DNA of 64,000 bases from SAR324 cluster bacterium (GTDB lineage Bacteria > SAR324 > NAC60-12): assembly GCA_015231825.1 (NCBI GenBank), contig JADGAV010000008.1, forward strand, positions 165,924 through 229,923, in the 5' to 3' direction. Positions 1 to 8,794 of this stretch are shown here, in pieces; the stretch's first letter is position 1; every line of letters starts with the position of its first letter. The notes under the pieces were generated by a model. That model was not told the origin of the DNA, did not search any database, and saw nothing but the letters and a program-made list of their open reading frames with translations. Both the position numbers and the translations under genes were made by a program.

Positions 1-1
1 G

Positions 2-2110
2 CAGGCCAATGTGATCACTGACAACACTGAAAAATTATATTTACTCAGGAAAAAGCGATTTAGAGGGTTTGATGAATTTGATCGTTTTCGCCTCAGAATG
101 GTGCACAGCGTCCAGGAATCATCAGAATTGATTCTCAACCGTCTCCTGGATCGCGATATTGTCAGAACCTTTTCCAACTTTCAGGCAACCGTCAATCTGC
201 GGAAACAACGGATCATTGAGATTCGCGCCATCGAGGGGCTTCCTCAAATTCCTCTTTCATTGATTTTCAACAAACCCGCGAGACTTTTGGATCTTTTCAT
301 TTACATTGGTCATTCCGGATACAAACTCTCAAATGCCCTCAAAGATGAGATGGGCAATGTCATCAATTCGCTCACTCCAGAGCTGATCGAATCCCATCGA
401 AGCGAAATTCAGGAACGTTTCACCGAAATCATGATCTCCCCCCATGCGGCATTGGCACTGCGTGCCATGTTTGAAATCGACGACCCTGCCAACACCCAAA
501 AAGAAGCAGATACCCTGATCGGCAGATTTATTCCAGAATGCAATCAAATGCGCTTCTTGCTGCGGAACTTGAGCTATCACCAATACGCCGTCTGTGATCA
601 TACCCTGCGGGCCCTGGAAAGAACCCAGGTGGAGCTGGAATATTTGAAGAAGAACTATACAGAATTGTTTCACTATCTTCAGCCGAAGCATATTCTTGCG
701 CTGCGCTGGGGAATGCTGTTTCACGACATTGGAAAAATCAATCCGGAAACCAAACACCAGGAATCAGGCACAGCGATTGCGGTGAATGCCCTGGAACGAA
801 TCGGATATGAAGATGAAGAATTACTCAATCTGGTCAGTCTGCTGATTTTTCATCACATGACGATTGTTGCACTGAGCCGCACTTCAACCTATCTCGACCA
901 GGCGCTCCAGCGATTTTTCGAAGTGGCTGATCGAGACCTGACTCGTATGATCCTGCTTTTCCTGGTCAACATTTCAGACTATGCCGCGGTCAGTGAAACC
1001 ACAGCAATGGACACAAAAAATTTACGCAATTTTTTTGAGGACACTTACCGGGCCTACATCGAATTGCGGGCCTCTACCGACGCGAAAGACCCGCTGGAAC
1101 TGATCAATATCTATCTCGACAATCAGAAACAGGAACTGGAAGCAGCGACACGGATCAATTTATTGATTTATCGCAGTCTCAACGAAGGCATGCTCAAGGC
1201 AATCTATGAACCTCTATCCCAGATCAATCCCCAGGAATATACCCGGCTCTGGCAGGTCAAGGAGGAATTGGAACAGTATTGGAAATACCTCAAGATGGGC
1301 AGTCTCGACAAAAAAGGGATTGATCAATACACCGATAAACTGATTCAGGGAATCAATCAGTACGTTAGCCACGAGACACTTATTCAATTGACGGCAGAAA
1401 CCGAGAAAACCTTCAATTGGTTTTTCAATGCCTTTCCCAACCGCTATTTGCTGGGACAATCTCCTGATATGCTCAGGCAAAAACTCGTGGAATTTGCAGA
1501 ATTTGAAAGTCGCTCCATCTTCAGCACCATTGCCACACAACGGGGCAATGTCGTCGGGACCCTGATTTATGTGCATGATCAGCCAAAAATCCTCAACCGG
1601 GTCGCGTTTGGCATGAGTACCAAAAACATCAATATCAAGCTGGCAAAAATGAACAAAGTGATTTTCGAAGACGGTCGTATGGCCTATTGCTATTATTTTG
1701 AAGCCTCCGGACTGACCAACAATATGATGTTTGCCCGCACCCTTGAGGAAACCATCCTGGAGGGAACTCTTCCTGTCCTCACCCCGGAACCGCTCAACCA
1801 GGTGCTCTTTAAATCCAGACTTCGTTTGGAATTCATGGAAAAAGACGACAAAGCATATGAAGTTGTCCAGGAAGGAGAACGCTTCGTCCGGCGCAATCGT
1901 GAGTTTCGGGTGGTGCGGATCACAACCCAGGATGCTCATTTGCTTTATTACAAAATCACTGAAGCTTTTGATCGGGTGGGAGTCTCCATTCAACAAGCCC
2001 TCGTCACAACCACCGGGACCCAGGTCAATGACTATTTTTATGTCACGGAGGAAGATTTCGCCATTTTGAAAAGTTCAAAATTTGAAGAAATTCTTAAACT
2101 TGGAGTTTGA
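2..2110 (+). CDS. glnD: GlnD-like [protein-PII] uridylyltransferase, C-terminal part (5' end outside window)
   Basis: Probable PII uridylyltransferase/uridylyl-removing enzyme, the cytoplasmic sensor that links glutamine level to nitrogen control. Numbering from the GTG at 11, residues 80-115 resemble the linker after the nucleotidyltransferase domain. An HD domain follows, with H197 in a Tyr-x-Val-x-x-His-Thr-Leu-like context and H238-D239 in a LFHDIGK motif. The C-terminus reads like an ACT domain (around 640-690, D-A-H-L-L-Y-Y then a D-Y-F-Y-V strand). GlnD proteins are usually about 850-930 aa with an N-terminal nucleotidyltransferase. That domain is absent here and the frame is open to the window edge (codons at 2-10), so I infer the gene starts upstream and GTG at 11 is not the true start. 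The middle is divergent from enterobacterial GlnD, so the substrate could differ. Confidence 0.7.
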   Translation, partial: QANVITDNTEKLYLLRKKRFRGFDEFDRFRLRMVHSVQESSELILNRLLDRDIVRTFSNFQATVNLRKQRIIEIRAIEGLPQIPLSLIFNKPARLLDLFIYIGHSGYKLSNALKDEMGNVINSLTPELIESHRSEIQERFTEIMISPHAALALRAMFEIDDPANTQKEADTLIGRFIPECNQMRFLLRNLSYHQYAVCDHTLRALERTQVELEYLKKNYTELFHYLQPKHILALRWGMLFHDIGKINPETKHQESGTAIAVNALERIGYEDEELLNLVSLLIFHHMTIVALSRTSTYLDQALQRFFEVADRDLTRMILLFLVNISDYAAVSETTAMDTKNLRNFFEDTYRAYIELRASTDAKDPLELINIYLDNQKQELEAATRINLLIYRSLNEGMLKAIYEPLSQINPQEYTRLWQVKEELEQYWKYLKMGSLDKKGIDQYTDKLIQGINQYVSHETLIQLTAETEKTFNWFFNAFPNRYLLGQSPDMLRQKLVEFAEFESRSIFSTIATQRGNVVGTLIYVHDQPKILNRVAFGMSTKNINIKLAKMNKVIFEDGRMAYCYYFEASGLTNNMMFARTLEETILEGTLPVLTPEPLNQVLFKSRLRLEFMEKDDKAYEVVQEGERFVRRNREFRVVRITTQDAHLLYYKITEAFDRVGVSIQQALVTTTGTQVNDYFYVTEEDFAILKSSKFEEILKLGV

Positions 2111-2177
2111 ACCAGCAAGCATTTCCGAGTGCTGAACCCAACAATTCGTGCAGCACACCGGATTGCCTGTTTGCTTT

Positions 2178-4001
2178 TTACAGGTCCAGGTCTGTGACCG
2201 CGCCCAGTGATGCGGAACTGACCGTTTTGGCATATTTGGCTAAGACACCTTTGCTGTAGCGGGGTTTCGGTTGCTTCCATGCCTTGATGCGCCGACTCAT
2301 TTCTGCTTCGGAAATATCAAGATTCAATTGACGTTTTTTAGCATCAATGGTGATCTGATCGCCATTCTTGATGATAGCGATCGGCCCGCCATCGTATGCT
2401 TCGGGAGTGATGTGTCCCAAACAAAACCCGCGGGTACCCCCGGAAAATCTTCCATCCGTGATCAGGGCGACATCTTTTTCCATCCCTTTACCGGCTACTG
2501 CCGAAGTCGGGGCGAGCATTTCACGCATGCCCGGGCCTCCTTTCGGCCCTTCATATCGGATCACGATCACCTCCCCTTTTTGGACGCTTCCGTCCAGGAT
2601 TCGCTGCAGAGCCTCTTCTTCTGAATTGAAGACTCTTGCTTTTCCAACAAAAAGTTCCCCTTCCTTGCCGGAAATTTTTCCGACGGCCCCTTCGGCCGCC
2701 AGGTTGCCTTTAAAGATGACCAAATGGCTGTCCTTTTTGATCGGGTTATTCAGTGAATGGATCACATCCTGATTTTTCGGATAGGATTTGACTCCTTTCA
2801 GATTCTGCGCCAGGGTTTTGCCGGTCACAGTCATACAGTCTCCATGAAGCAGGCCGGCCTCCAGGAGCATTTTCAACAGCGGCTGCAAACCTCCGATATT
2901 GATCAGGTCATTCATCACATATTTGCCACTTGGCTTCAAATCAGCCAGCACAGGAACCTTTTTACCGATTCTGGTAAAATCATTAATTTTTAAGGAAACC
3001 CCCATTGCATGGGCCATTGCCAACAAATGAAGAACAGCATTGGTCGACCCTCCTAATGTGATCGCCACAGTAATCGCGTTTTCAAAAGACTTCCTGGTCA
3101 TGATGTCCTTGGGACGGATACCCTGTTTGATCAAATTCAAAACAGCAGCTCCCGCAGTTTTACATTCCTGAGCTTTGAAGTGAGAAATCGCTGACGCCGT
3201 GGAGCTGTTTGGCAGGCTCATGCCCATTGCCTCGATGGCAGATGCCATTGTGTTGGCCGTATACATCCCTCCGCAGGATCCTTGCCCCGGAATAGCTTTT
3301 GATTCAATTGCTGTCAGTTCCTTTTGATTGATCTGCTTGCCTGCATATTGCCCGACTGCTTCAAAAATCGAAACGATATCCAGCGCTTTTTCTTCATGAA
3401 AACCCGGCATGATGGTCCCGCCGTATATAAACACCGCGGGCCGATTCAAGCGTGCCATTGCCATCAAACAACCCGGCATGTTCTTGTCACATCCACCAAT
3501 GGCAATTACCCCGTCGTAGCCCTGACATCCGACCACTGTTTCGATCGAATCGGCGATCACTTCACGGGAAACCAGGGAATATTTCATCCCTTCCGTCCCC
3601 ATCGAAATTCCATCAGAAATGGTAATGGTATTGAAAGCAACGCCTTTGCCTCCTGCTTTGTCTACACCTTTTGTTGCAAAATCCGCGAGTTCATTGATGT
3701 GCATGTTGCATGGAGTGACCATTCCCCAGGTTGATGCCACACCAATTTGAGATTTTTTAAAATCCGTTTTTTTAAATCCAACGGCATACAGCATCCCCCG
3801 GCTGGGAGCACGTTCATACCCATCAACCACGATTGAAGAATGTTCGCGTGCAATGGATGCTGAGACATTCTCTCTCTTTTTTGCAGGAGTCTTTTTAGTT
3901 GCTGCCGCTTTTTTGGCAGTCGTCCTTTGCGGGGCTGAGTCTTTTTTTAACTTCGTTTTTTTGGATTCTGCTGCTTTTTTGGGGGAATCTGATTTTGCCA
4001 T
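2178..4001 (-). CDS. ilvD: Dihydroxy-acid dehydratase with Lys/Ala-rich N-terminal tail
   Basis: Dehydrates 2,3-dihydroxy-isovalerate and 2,3-dihydroxy-3-methylvalerate to the 2-keto acids in valine and isoleucine synthesis. The three cysteine signatures are present: PCNMH near residue 98, [10 protein letters not shown] near 169-178 and [12 protein letters not shown] near 243. These hold the Fe-S cluster and Mg site in the family. The C-terminal half contains the GGRFSGGT-type region (here [10 protein letters not shown]). Length is 607 aa against about 560 for the family. The excess is an N-terminal tail of about 45 residues made almost only of Lys, Ala, Ser, Thr and Pro, like a histone H1 tail. 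The start is supported by AAGGAAG about 5 nt before the ATG and by an upstream promoter. A start after the tail cannot be excluded, since the catalytic domain begins near residue 45. The gene stands alone. Confidence 0.95.
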   Translation of the reverse strand: MAKSDSPKKAAESKKTKLKKDSAPQRTTAKKAAATKKTPAKKRENVSASIAREHSSIVVDGYERAPSRGMLYAVGFKKTDFKKSQIGVASTWGMVTPCNMHINELADFATKGVDKAGGKGVAFNTITISDGISMGTEGMKYSLVSREVIADSIETVVGCQGYDGVIAIGGCDKNMPGCLMAMARLNRPAVFIYGGTIMPGFHEEKALDIVSIFEAVGQYAGKQINQKELTAIESKAIPGQGSCGGMYTANTMASAIEAMGMSLPNSSTASAISHFKAQECKTAGAAVLNLIKQGIRPKDIMTRKSFENAITVAITLGGSTNAVLHLLAMAHAMGVSLKINDFTRIGKKVPVLADLKPSGKYVMNDLINIGGLQPLLKMLLEAGLLHGDCMTVTGKTLAQNLKGVKSYPKNQDVIHSLNNPIKKDSHLVIFKGNLAAEGAVGKISGKEGELFVGKARVFNSEEEALQRILDGSVQKGEVIVIRYEGPKGGPGMREMLAPTSAVAGKGMEKDVALITDGRFSGGTRGFCLGHITPEAYDGGPIAIIKNGDQITIDAKKRQLNLDISEAEMSRRIKAWKQPKPRYSKGVLAKYAKTVSSASLGAVTDLDL

Positions 4002-4048
4002 TTTACTTCCTTGATGATGGTGACGGGGTGCGGATAATTTGAAAACTC

Positions 4049-4078
4049 GTTATACACACCTCTCGAAGAAATATTCAA
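4049..4078 (-). promoter_or_regulatory. Candidate sigma70-type promoter of ilvD
   Basis: On the minus strand, TTGAAT (4078-4073) and TATAAC (4054-4049) are separated by 18 nt, about 50 nt upstream of the ilvD ATG. Both boxes are near consensus. Predicted from sequence only. Confidence 0.5.
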
Positions 4079-4164
4079 ATAAATTTCAAACAAAAGGAAA
4101 ATTTCGGTAAATTATTGCTGGCTTCATCGAAAAAACATCACTGAGATCTGGCAATTTTATAAAC

Positions 4165-4818
4165 TCAATCCCAAAAACGAAGCAATTCCTGCGGTTTTTT
4201 AATGATGGCATCAGCCCCGTTTGCCTGCAGTTCCTCGATCGGGCGAAACCCCCACTGCACACCAACGGCAAACATTTTGGCCGCCTTTGCGGTTTTCATA
4301 TCTGTTGCGGTATCCCCGAGATAAATAAATTCTTTTGGATCAAGGTTTAGAATTTTTGCGATTTCCAGCGCCCCTGAAGGATCGGGTTTGTGAGGGAATG
4401 ATTTGCGGTGTCCAAACACCACGTCAAATTTCCACTTTGAAAGAAGTTCGCGGACGCATCGTTGTGTGAACTCATCGGGTTTATTGGAAAGAACTGTGAT
4501 CGGGATTTTGCGAGCAACCAATTGCTCCAGCATATCCTCGACTCCATGGTAAGGTTTAGTTTTCTTTTTCCAATTCTGATCATAATACAGGTTGAAGAGT
4601 TCAACATATTGATCAATCTTTTGTTCATCCCATTGATGATCAGGAAGGGCGCGTTTCATTAAAACCCCGGCCCCGTTCCCGACGAAATATCGATAGGCAT
4701 CAATCGGGTGCGTGGGAAATCCTTTGCTTGACAGAATCTGATTCACGGTATCACCCAAATCTTCCAGTGTGTCCAGCAAGGTGCCGTCCAAATCAAACAG
4801 GACTGCTTTGTATTTCAT
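4165..4818 (-). CDS. gph: HAD-family phosphatase, phosphoglycolate-phosphatase-like
   Basis: Haloacid-dehalogenase phosphatase of the Gph/PGP type, likely hydrolysing 2-phosphoglycolate or a similar small phosphoester in the cytoplasm. With the start at 4818 the protein is 217 aa and begins MKYKAVLFDLDGTLLDT, which is HAD motif I with nucleophile and acid Asp. Motif II is the TVLSNKP segment and motif III/IV the KPDPSGALEI and YLGDTATDMKTAKAA segments. An upstream in-frame extension to 4917 is open, but this start is preferred. It is preceded by GGAAAGGA, it places motif I at the N-terminus as usual, and the extension overlaps a convincing terminator hairpin of the preceding gene. Substrate assignment is by family only. 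Confidence 0.85.
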   Translation of the reverse strand: MKYKAVLFDLDGTLLDTLEDLGDTVNQILSSKGFPTHPIDAYRYFVGNGAGVLMKRALPDHQWDEQKIDQYVELFNLYYDQNWKKKTKPYHGVEDMLEQLVARKIPITVLSNKPDEFTQRCVRELLSKWKFDVVFGHRKSFPHKPDPSGALEIAKILNLDPKEFIYLGDTATDMKTAKAAKMFAVGVQWGFRPIEELQANGADAIIKKPQELLRFWD

Positions 4819-4854
4819 TGATTCCTTTCCAAAAACTGAAACGGGGGCATTTTT

Positions 4855-4911
4855 AAAAAAACGAAACGGCGCATCTTCACCCAGGACATTCACGGTGAAT
4901 ACAAAGCGCCG
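4855..4911 (-). terminator. Rho-independent terminator after the thioredoxin-like selenoprotein gene
   Basis: On the minus strand, an outer stem CGGCGC/GCGCCG encloses an inner stem TTCACC/GGTGAA, followed by TTTCG and seven T residues (4861-4855). It lies 27 nt beyond the stop at 4938 and before the gph start, so it ends the upstream transcript. Confidence 0.6.
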
Positions 4912-4937
4912 GTTCAAAAAAGGAAAGTCTGCAGGAT

Positions 4938-5495
4938 TTACATGGAAAGCATTTTTTTAATCTGACTTTCAAAGCGTGTGGGATTTTGTCCGCCTTCATG
5001 CATCTCTCCAACACTTGACAATACAATTTCACCCTCCTGATTGACAAGATAAAAAGCAGGCCAATAGCTATTGTTCAACGCCTTCCAGAACGCGTAATCG
5101 TTGTCCATCATAATGGGATGCTTCAAATCAAAGCGCTGTGCTGCTTTGACGACCCGCGCACGCTCCTTTTCAAAATCAAATTCAGGTGTATGAATTCCAA
5201 TCACCTGCAAACCCTTGTCCTGATACTTTTTTTTCATTCCATGGACCCATGGAAAACTGCGGATGCAGTTGCTTCATACTGAAGTCCAGACCTCGATCAA
5301 GACAACCTTCCCGCTTAAATCCGATTTGCTCAATGGCGCGGAATTGACCCACATTTCCGGCGAAGTCTGGGTGAATTCCGGCATCGATCCCGCAACAATC
5401 ACCGAGGGTGCCGTGAAAAAAAGTAGACTCAAAACAAAAACGTTTTTCAGATTTCGTTTAAGAAATATGGCGGGTTTCCTCCGAAAAAACTTCAT
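4938..5495 (-). CDS. Periplasmic thioredoxin-fold protein, probable selenoprotein (UxxC, in-frame UGA)
   Basis: A 185-residue thioredoxin/TlpA-like protein if the UGA at 5276-5274 is read as selenocysteine. Residues 1-36 are a basic then hydrophobic signal sequence, so it should act in the periplasm. The thioredoxin strand VVLIEVWTSV ends at residue 73, the UGA is residue 74, and the frame continues S-N-C77-I-R-S-F-P. Relatives have WT-x-x-C-x-x-C here, so the UGA replaces the nucleophilic Cys of the redox motif. The frame stays open for 111 codons to a normal end, including the cis-Pro at 146 (YWPAFYLV). AGGAGGTATC precedes the ATG. The UGA is followed at once by two contiguous perfect hairpins, the second with a GGUC loop as expected for a bacterial SECIS. 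The likely role is thiol-disulphide or peroxide chemistry; partner unknown. The alternative is a nonsense mutation in a Cys codon, but intact flanking coding and the hairpins argue against it. Confidence 0.75.
5237..5270 (-). promoter_or_regulatory. Candidate bacterial SECIS element
   Basis: Starting 3 nt after the in-frame UGA, the transcript can form AACTGC/GCAGTT with loop ATCC (5270-5255). Directly abutting it is TTCCATG/CATGGAA with loop GGTC (5254-5237). The second apical loop begins 27 nt after the UGA and opens with two Gs. Known bacterial SECIS elements place the loop about 16-37 nt downstream with G in the first two loop positions, and the E. coli fdhF loop also contains GGUC. Both stems are perfect although they lie in coding sequence. 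Confidence 0.65.
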
Positions 5496-5696
5496 TGATA
5501 CCTCCTGCTAAATTTTTAAAAAAAATAACTGGCAAAGCGATTCCGCCAACAGCATCCTGATGCCCCCTGGTCGCGGACCTTGCCATGATTCCACTGTCCT
5601 GGAACTACCAAGGGGAGCCAGAATGTCGTCGAATAAGGAGTTTCATTACAAAGACATGAATTTTTCCTGTGCGGAGCGACGCTTTGCTGGAAGGAC

Positions 5697-6953
5697 CTAG
5701 AAGGAATCCCAGGGGTAATTGACGATTGCAGTCAGGGCACCTCCCTCCTCCCCGGTTGCGTAGTCGATTCGATAGATGAGTCCTGAGCCTGTCACCAAAC
5801 GAAAGCCTATTCCCGCAGAAGACCGTTTTTCTTTCCAGACCTCGTCCTTTTTGTCGGCGATACTTCCTTCTTCATAAAAAAAGGCGAGTTGGATTCCCGT
5901 TCGAATATCCTGAATGAAATAGAGGTCAAATGGGGTGGATTCATCAGTCAGGTTCCAACGAAACTCAGTCCCGTGAAATGCGGTGTGAGCCCCATTGTAC
6001 CGACCCTGTGGAAAAGATCGCAATCGGCTGCGACCTCCCAGCGATGTGGAGCTTCCAAACTCGCGTCCGGCAACCACGTCATCGATCACATTCAGACATT
6101 CTGATTGAGCAGTACCGGACAGGGAGTTGCAGTCAAGACCAAGTTCTTCGGCGATCACATCCCGATCCGTTTCTCCCTTTCGCACCACGACAGCATCGGA
6201 CTGGAAATAATTGAAGACCCAGGTGCTGACATCGCCCACAGGGATATAGGCGGTGACGTTTTGTTCTTCCACAAAATAATCGGGGCTGTCACTATTCTGG
6301 GGCGGAGAACGCGATTGTGAGATATCGATTCTCAAGCCGATCCGGGGATCGAGCCGATCGTCGGTTAAGTCAACAAGGGCACCTGCGGTCCAGCTTCGCG
6401 AAGTTTGAGGATCGGCCCCTTTCGCATCTATGACCAGCTCTCCCTGATTGTCCCGAATCGTATCCAGAGTCGAAGTATTGGAATAACCAAGCCCGTACAT
6501 TTCAAAACGGCGTTCCAAAAAAGTCAGAGCCATGCGGGCGCCGTTAAATTGCAGATCTTTCAATTCGATGATGCTGTAGTCATCAGGCTCCGTATCCATT
6601 CCCCGTTCATTGTAGATATTGGCAGCAACGGCGGTGATTTTTTGAGAGGTAAAATCCAGGATCAGTGTTTCTGAAATGAGATGCAGATCAGTCACCCCCA
6701 ATCCGCTGCCTTTCACGTCTCCGGTCAAAAGCAGAGCAAAGGCATCAATATAACTCCCGCCGATATTGTTGAAAGTTCCGAAAAACGCGAGACCGCTGCC
6801 AATGCCGGGGAGGTTGTAAGGAGCGGGAAGCAGGGCGTAGCCGCTTTGGTCAGAAAATTGACCTCTTCTCCGTTCAAAAGCCGAGATACTTTGCAGAGAA
6901 ACACTGCAGAAAAATAGGAAAGTGAGCCAAAAGACCCAGATGGCATTTTTCAT
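5697..6953 (-). CDS. Outer-membrane beta-barrel protein, BamA/D15 surface-antigen-like
   Basis: A 418-residue protein with an N-terminal signal sequence (hydrophobic residues 5-25) and no visible POTRA repeats. The remainder looks like a beta-barrel of the D15/Omp85 C-terminal type. It contains LGGRSRLRSFPQGR near residue 300, resembling the conserved VRGF/Y-type barrel motif, followed by an F-R-W-N-L strand, and it ends in the aromatic NYPWDSF, typical of barrel proteins recognised by BamA. Two cysteines near residue 280 could form a loop disulphide. It may be a porin-like or secretion/assembly barrel; substrate unknown. The upstream sequence has no clear Shine-Dalgarno on this strand. It lies about 200 nt upstream of the selenoprotein gene in the same direction and could share a transcript. 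Confidence 0.7.
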   Translation of the reverse strand: MKNAIWVFWLTFLFFCSVSLQSISAFERRRGQFSDQSGYALLPAPYNLPGIGSGLAFFGTFNNIGGSYIDAFALLLTGDVKGSGLGVTDLHLISETLILDFTSQKITAVAANIYNERGMDTEPDDYSIIELKDLQFNGARMALTFLERRFEMYGLGYSNTSTLDTIRDNQGELVIDAKGADPQTSRSWTAGALVDLTDDRLDPRIGLRIDISQSRSPPQNSDSPDYFVEEQNVTAYIPVGDVSTWVFNYFQSDAVVVRKGETDRDVIAEELGLDCNSLSGTAQSECLNVIDDVVAGREFGSSTSLGGRSRLRSFPQGRYNGAHTAFHGTEFRWNLTDESTPFDLYFIQDIRTGIQLAFFYEEGSIADKKDEVWKEKRSSAGIGFRLVTGSGLIYRIDYATGEEGGALTAIVNYPWDSF

Positions 6954-7159
6954 GAGGAGCCTGCTGCCGATCTTATTCTCTAAATTGAAAAATTAAAAAA
7001 AGTAAGAAATGCACATTTGAATCCAAATCTATTTTTAGTTTTTCCATTCCCTTTCTCTCGGATATGCCCCCCATACTGGCGTTTTTCTGCAAATTCATAT
7101 ATATCATGCCGAGCTTCGGCAAGATCCTTCGAGAATTTTCGAAAAATCACTGTTTATCA

Positions 7160-8044
7160 ATGAACAATCTCACCTTTGGCTGCTCGTTAATTTCGATTGT
7201 TGGTTTAACAATCATTCTCTTCGCTTCTCCCGTTTCCGCAGGACGTCAGCCCAAATGGGAAGCCGGTGTCGGAGGAGTGGGGGTCCTGGTGCCTCACTAT
7301 CAGGGGTCCAATCACTACTACAAGTTTACGGTCCCGGTTCCGGTTGCCGTGTTTCGTACAGAGTTCGCCGAACTGGGACAAGGGACAAAATTTCTTTTGT
7401 GGGAAAGTGATTCGATCCTGGTGGATTTTGGCTTCGGAGGACGAATCCCGGTGCAAAGTGCCGGTGAGAACGACAAAAAACCGCAGGGGGCGGACAATCC
7501 AGGATCCGAGATTTACCAGCTCACCAATTATACCCGCCGTGGTATGGACAATTTGCCCCTCTCCTTTTTCTGGGGACTGCGGTTTAAATGGTTTTTCAAT
7601 GAACATCTGCTTTTGGAAGTTCCTCTGCTGAACGGACTCACAGTGGGAGGCGGATTTCGGCATGTAGGAAATATTGCTGACCCGGAACTGAGCATTGACC
7701 TGTTTGATCGAGAAAGTGACAACAGTCTTTCCCTGAGCATCTCCTGGCTTCATGGCGATGCCAACTATAATAATTTTTATTATAAAGTGGACCGAGAAGA
7801 TGTGATTCAGGGACGTCCCGAATATCAAGCCGATTCAGGTCTTGTGGATATCAGTTTCGGCCTGGCCTGGCGTTTTCAGATCACTGATCAATTTTCAGTC
7901 CGAGGGGCCTACATAGGTCATCAGATGGACGATTCCGTGGTGAGGGGGAGTCCGCTTGTGATTTCGAAAAAGTCCCGCAGCGTTGCTTTCAGTTTCACTT
8001 ATTTCTTCTTCCAGAGCAACGAGTCAGTGAGAACCTGGAAATAG
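7160..8044 (+). CDS. MipA/OmpV-family outer-membrane protein
   Basis: Probable outer-membrane barrel of the MipA/OmpV family. The mature part starts with W-E-A-G-V-G-G-V-G then P-H-Y-Q-G-S and a P-V-P-V-A-V-F strand, as in the family. It ends with an alternating aromatic strand (VAFSFTYFFF) before a short tail. A signal peptide is seen when the protein starts at 7160 (MNNLTFG, hydrophobic stretch, then VSAGR). Two upstream in-frame ATGs at 7064 and 7106 would place extra residues before the signal sequence. None of the three starts has a good ribosome site, so the start is uncertain. Transcribed away from the preceding barrel gene. The exact function of the family is unclear (MltA interaction or porin role in relatives). 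Confidence 0.7.
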   Translation: MNNLTFGCSLISIVGLTIILFASPVSAGRQPKWEAGVGGVGVLVPHYQGSNHYYKFTVPVPVAVFRTEFAELGQGTKFLLWESDSILVDFGFGGRIPVQSAGENDKKPQGADNPGSEIYQLTNYTRRGMDNLPLSFFWGLRFKWFFNEHLLLEVPLLNGLTVGGGFRHVGNIADPELSIDLFDRESDNSLSLSISWLHGDANYNNFYYKVDREDVIQGRPEYQADSGLVDISFGLAWRFQITDQFSVRGAYIGHQMDDSVVRGSPLVISKKSRSVAFSFTYFFFQSNESVRTWK

Positions 8045-8127
8045 GAATTTCTTCTTTCGGGAAGCTGATTCTCGAATGGACTTTATTTGGAATTTCAATT
8101 ACGAAACTTTACTGTCAGGGAGCTGTT

Positions 8128-8577
8128 ATGGATGCACGAATAAGCATGATCACACTGGGTGTGAAGGATTTAGAAAAGTCGATTAAATTCTATCAGGAAG
8201 GATTGGGATTTCCAAAAATGGAATCCTCCCCAGACGTCGCATTTTTTACGTTAAATGGAACCTGGCTGGGTCTGTATGCCCGAGACTCCCTTGCAGAGGA
8301 TGCTTTGGTTCCATCAGAAGGCAGCGGATTCAACAGTTTTACACTTGCCCACAATGTCGCCTCGGAAGCAGAAGTGGATGCCGTCATGGCCCATGCCTTG
8401 TCAGCCGGGGCTGAATTATCAAAACCCGCACAAAAGGTGTTTTGGGGAGGCTATTCCGGCTATTTCAAGGACCCCGATGGGCATCTGTGGGAGGTCGCCC
8501 ACAATCCCTTTACCTGGATTGGTCCTCCCGATGAGAAAAAGACAGCCAAAAAAGATCCCGGAAAATTGAATCCCTGA
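8128..8577 (+). CDS. VOC-family (glyoxalase/bleomycin-resistance fold) protein
   Basis: A single vicinal-oxygen-chelate module of 149 aa. It starts ISMITLGVKDLEKSIKFYQEGLGF, the usual first beta-alpha unit, and has an FKDPDGHLWEVAHNP C-terminal metal-ligand strand. Relatives include glyoxalase I, fosfomycin-resistance proteins and many uncharacterised lyase-like proteins; the substrate cannot be read from sequence. The start is supported by a GGGAG stretch before the ATG. Short Lys-rich tail at the C-terminus. No operon partner is evident. Confidence 0.85.
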   Translation: MDARISMITLGVKDLEKSIKFYQEGLGFPKMESSPDVAFFTLNGTWLGLYARDSLAEDALVPSEGSGFNSFTLAHNVASEAEVDAVMAHALSAGAELSKPAQKVFWGGYSGYFKDPDGHLWEVAHNPFTWIGPPDEKKTAKKDPGKLNP

Positions 8578-8794
8578 TGCACGAATTCCATTGTTTCTAT
8601 ACCCTGCCAGGGGACCTGTTTTCGCCCCGGATTGAGATTTTAGGCACGAGTGAAGAGCAAAGATTGACTTCAGCAATAATATTTGAGACAGAACAAAAAG
8701 AATAGAATGTAAACAGATTTTCTGCCAATGGGAATTTGATCAATTTCTGTTTTCAATCAAAAATTAACCAGGAAAGTTCCTGAAACAAACACAT

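Noticed and set aside
1214..1996. Long minus-strand open frame (260 codons) opposite the GlnD-like gene
   Set aside because: Antisense to a gene with clear family motifs; composition is Phe/His-rich as expected for a shadow, and it has no ribosome site or recognisable domain.
5237..5276. Reading the thioredoxin-like gene as a pseudogene with a nonsense mutation
   Set aside because: The UGA is exactly at the redox Cys, the downstream frame is intact over 111 codons, the signal peptide and ribosome site are intact, and a SECIS-like structure follows. Not fully excluded without selA-selD evidence.
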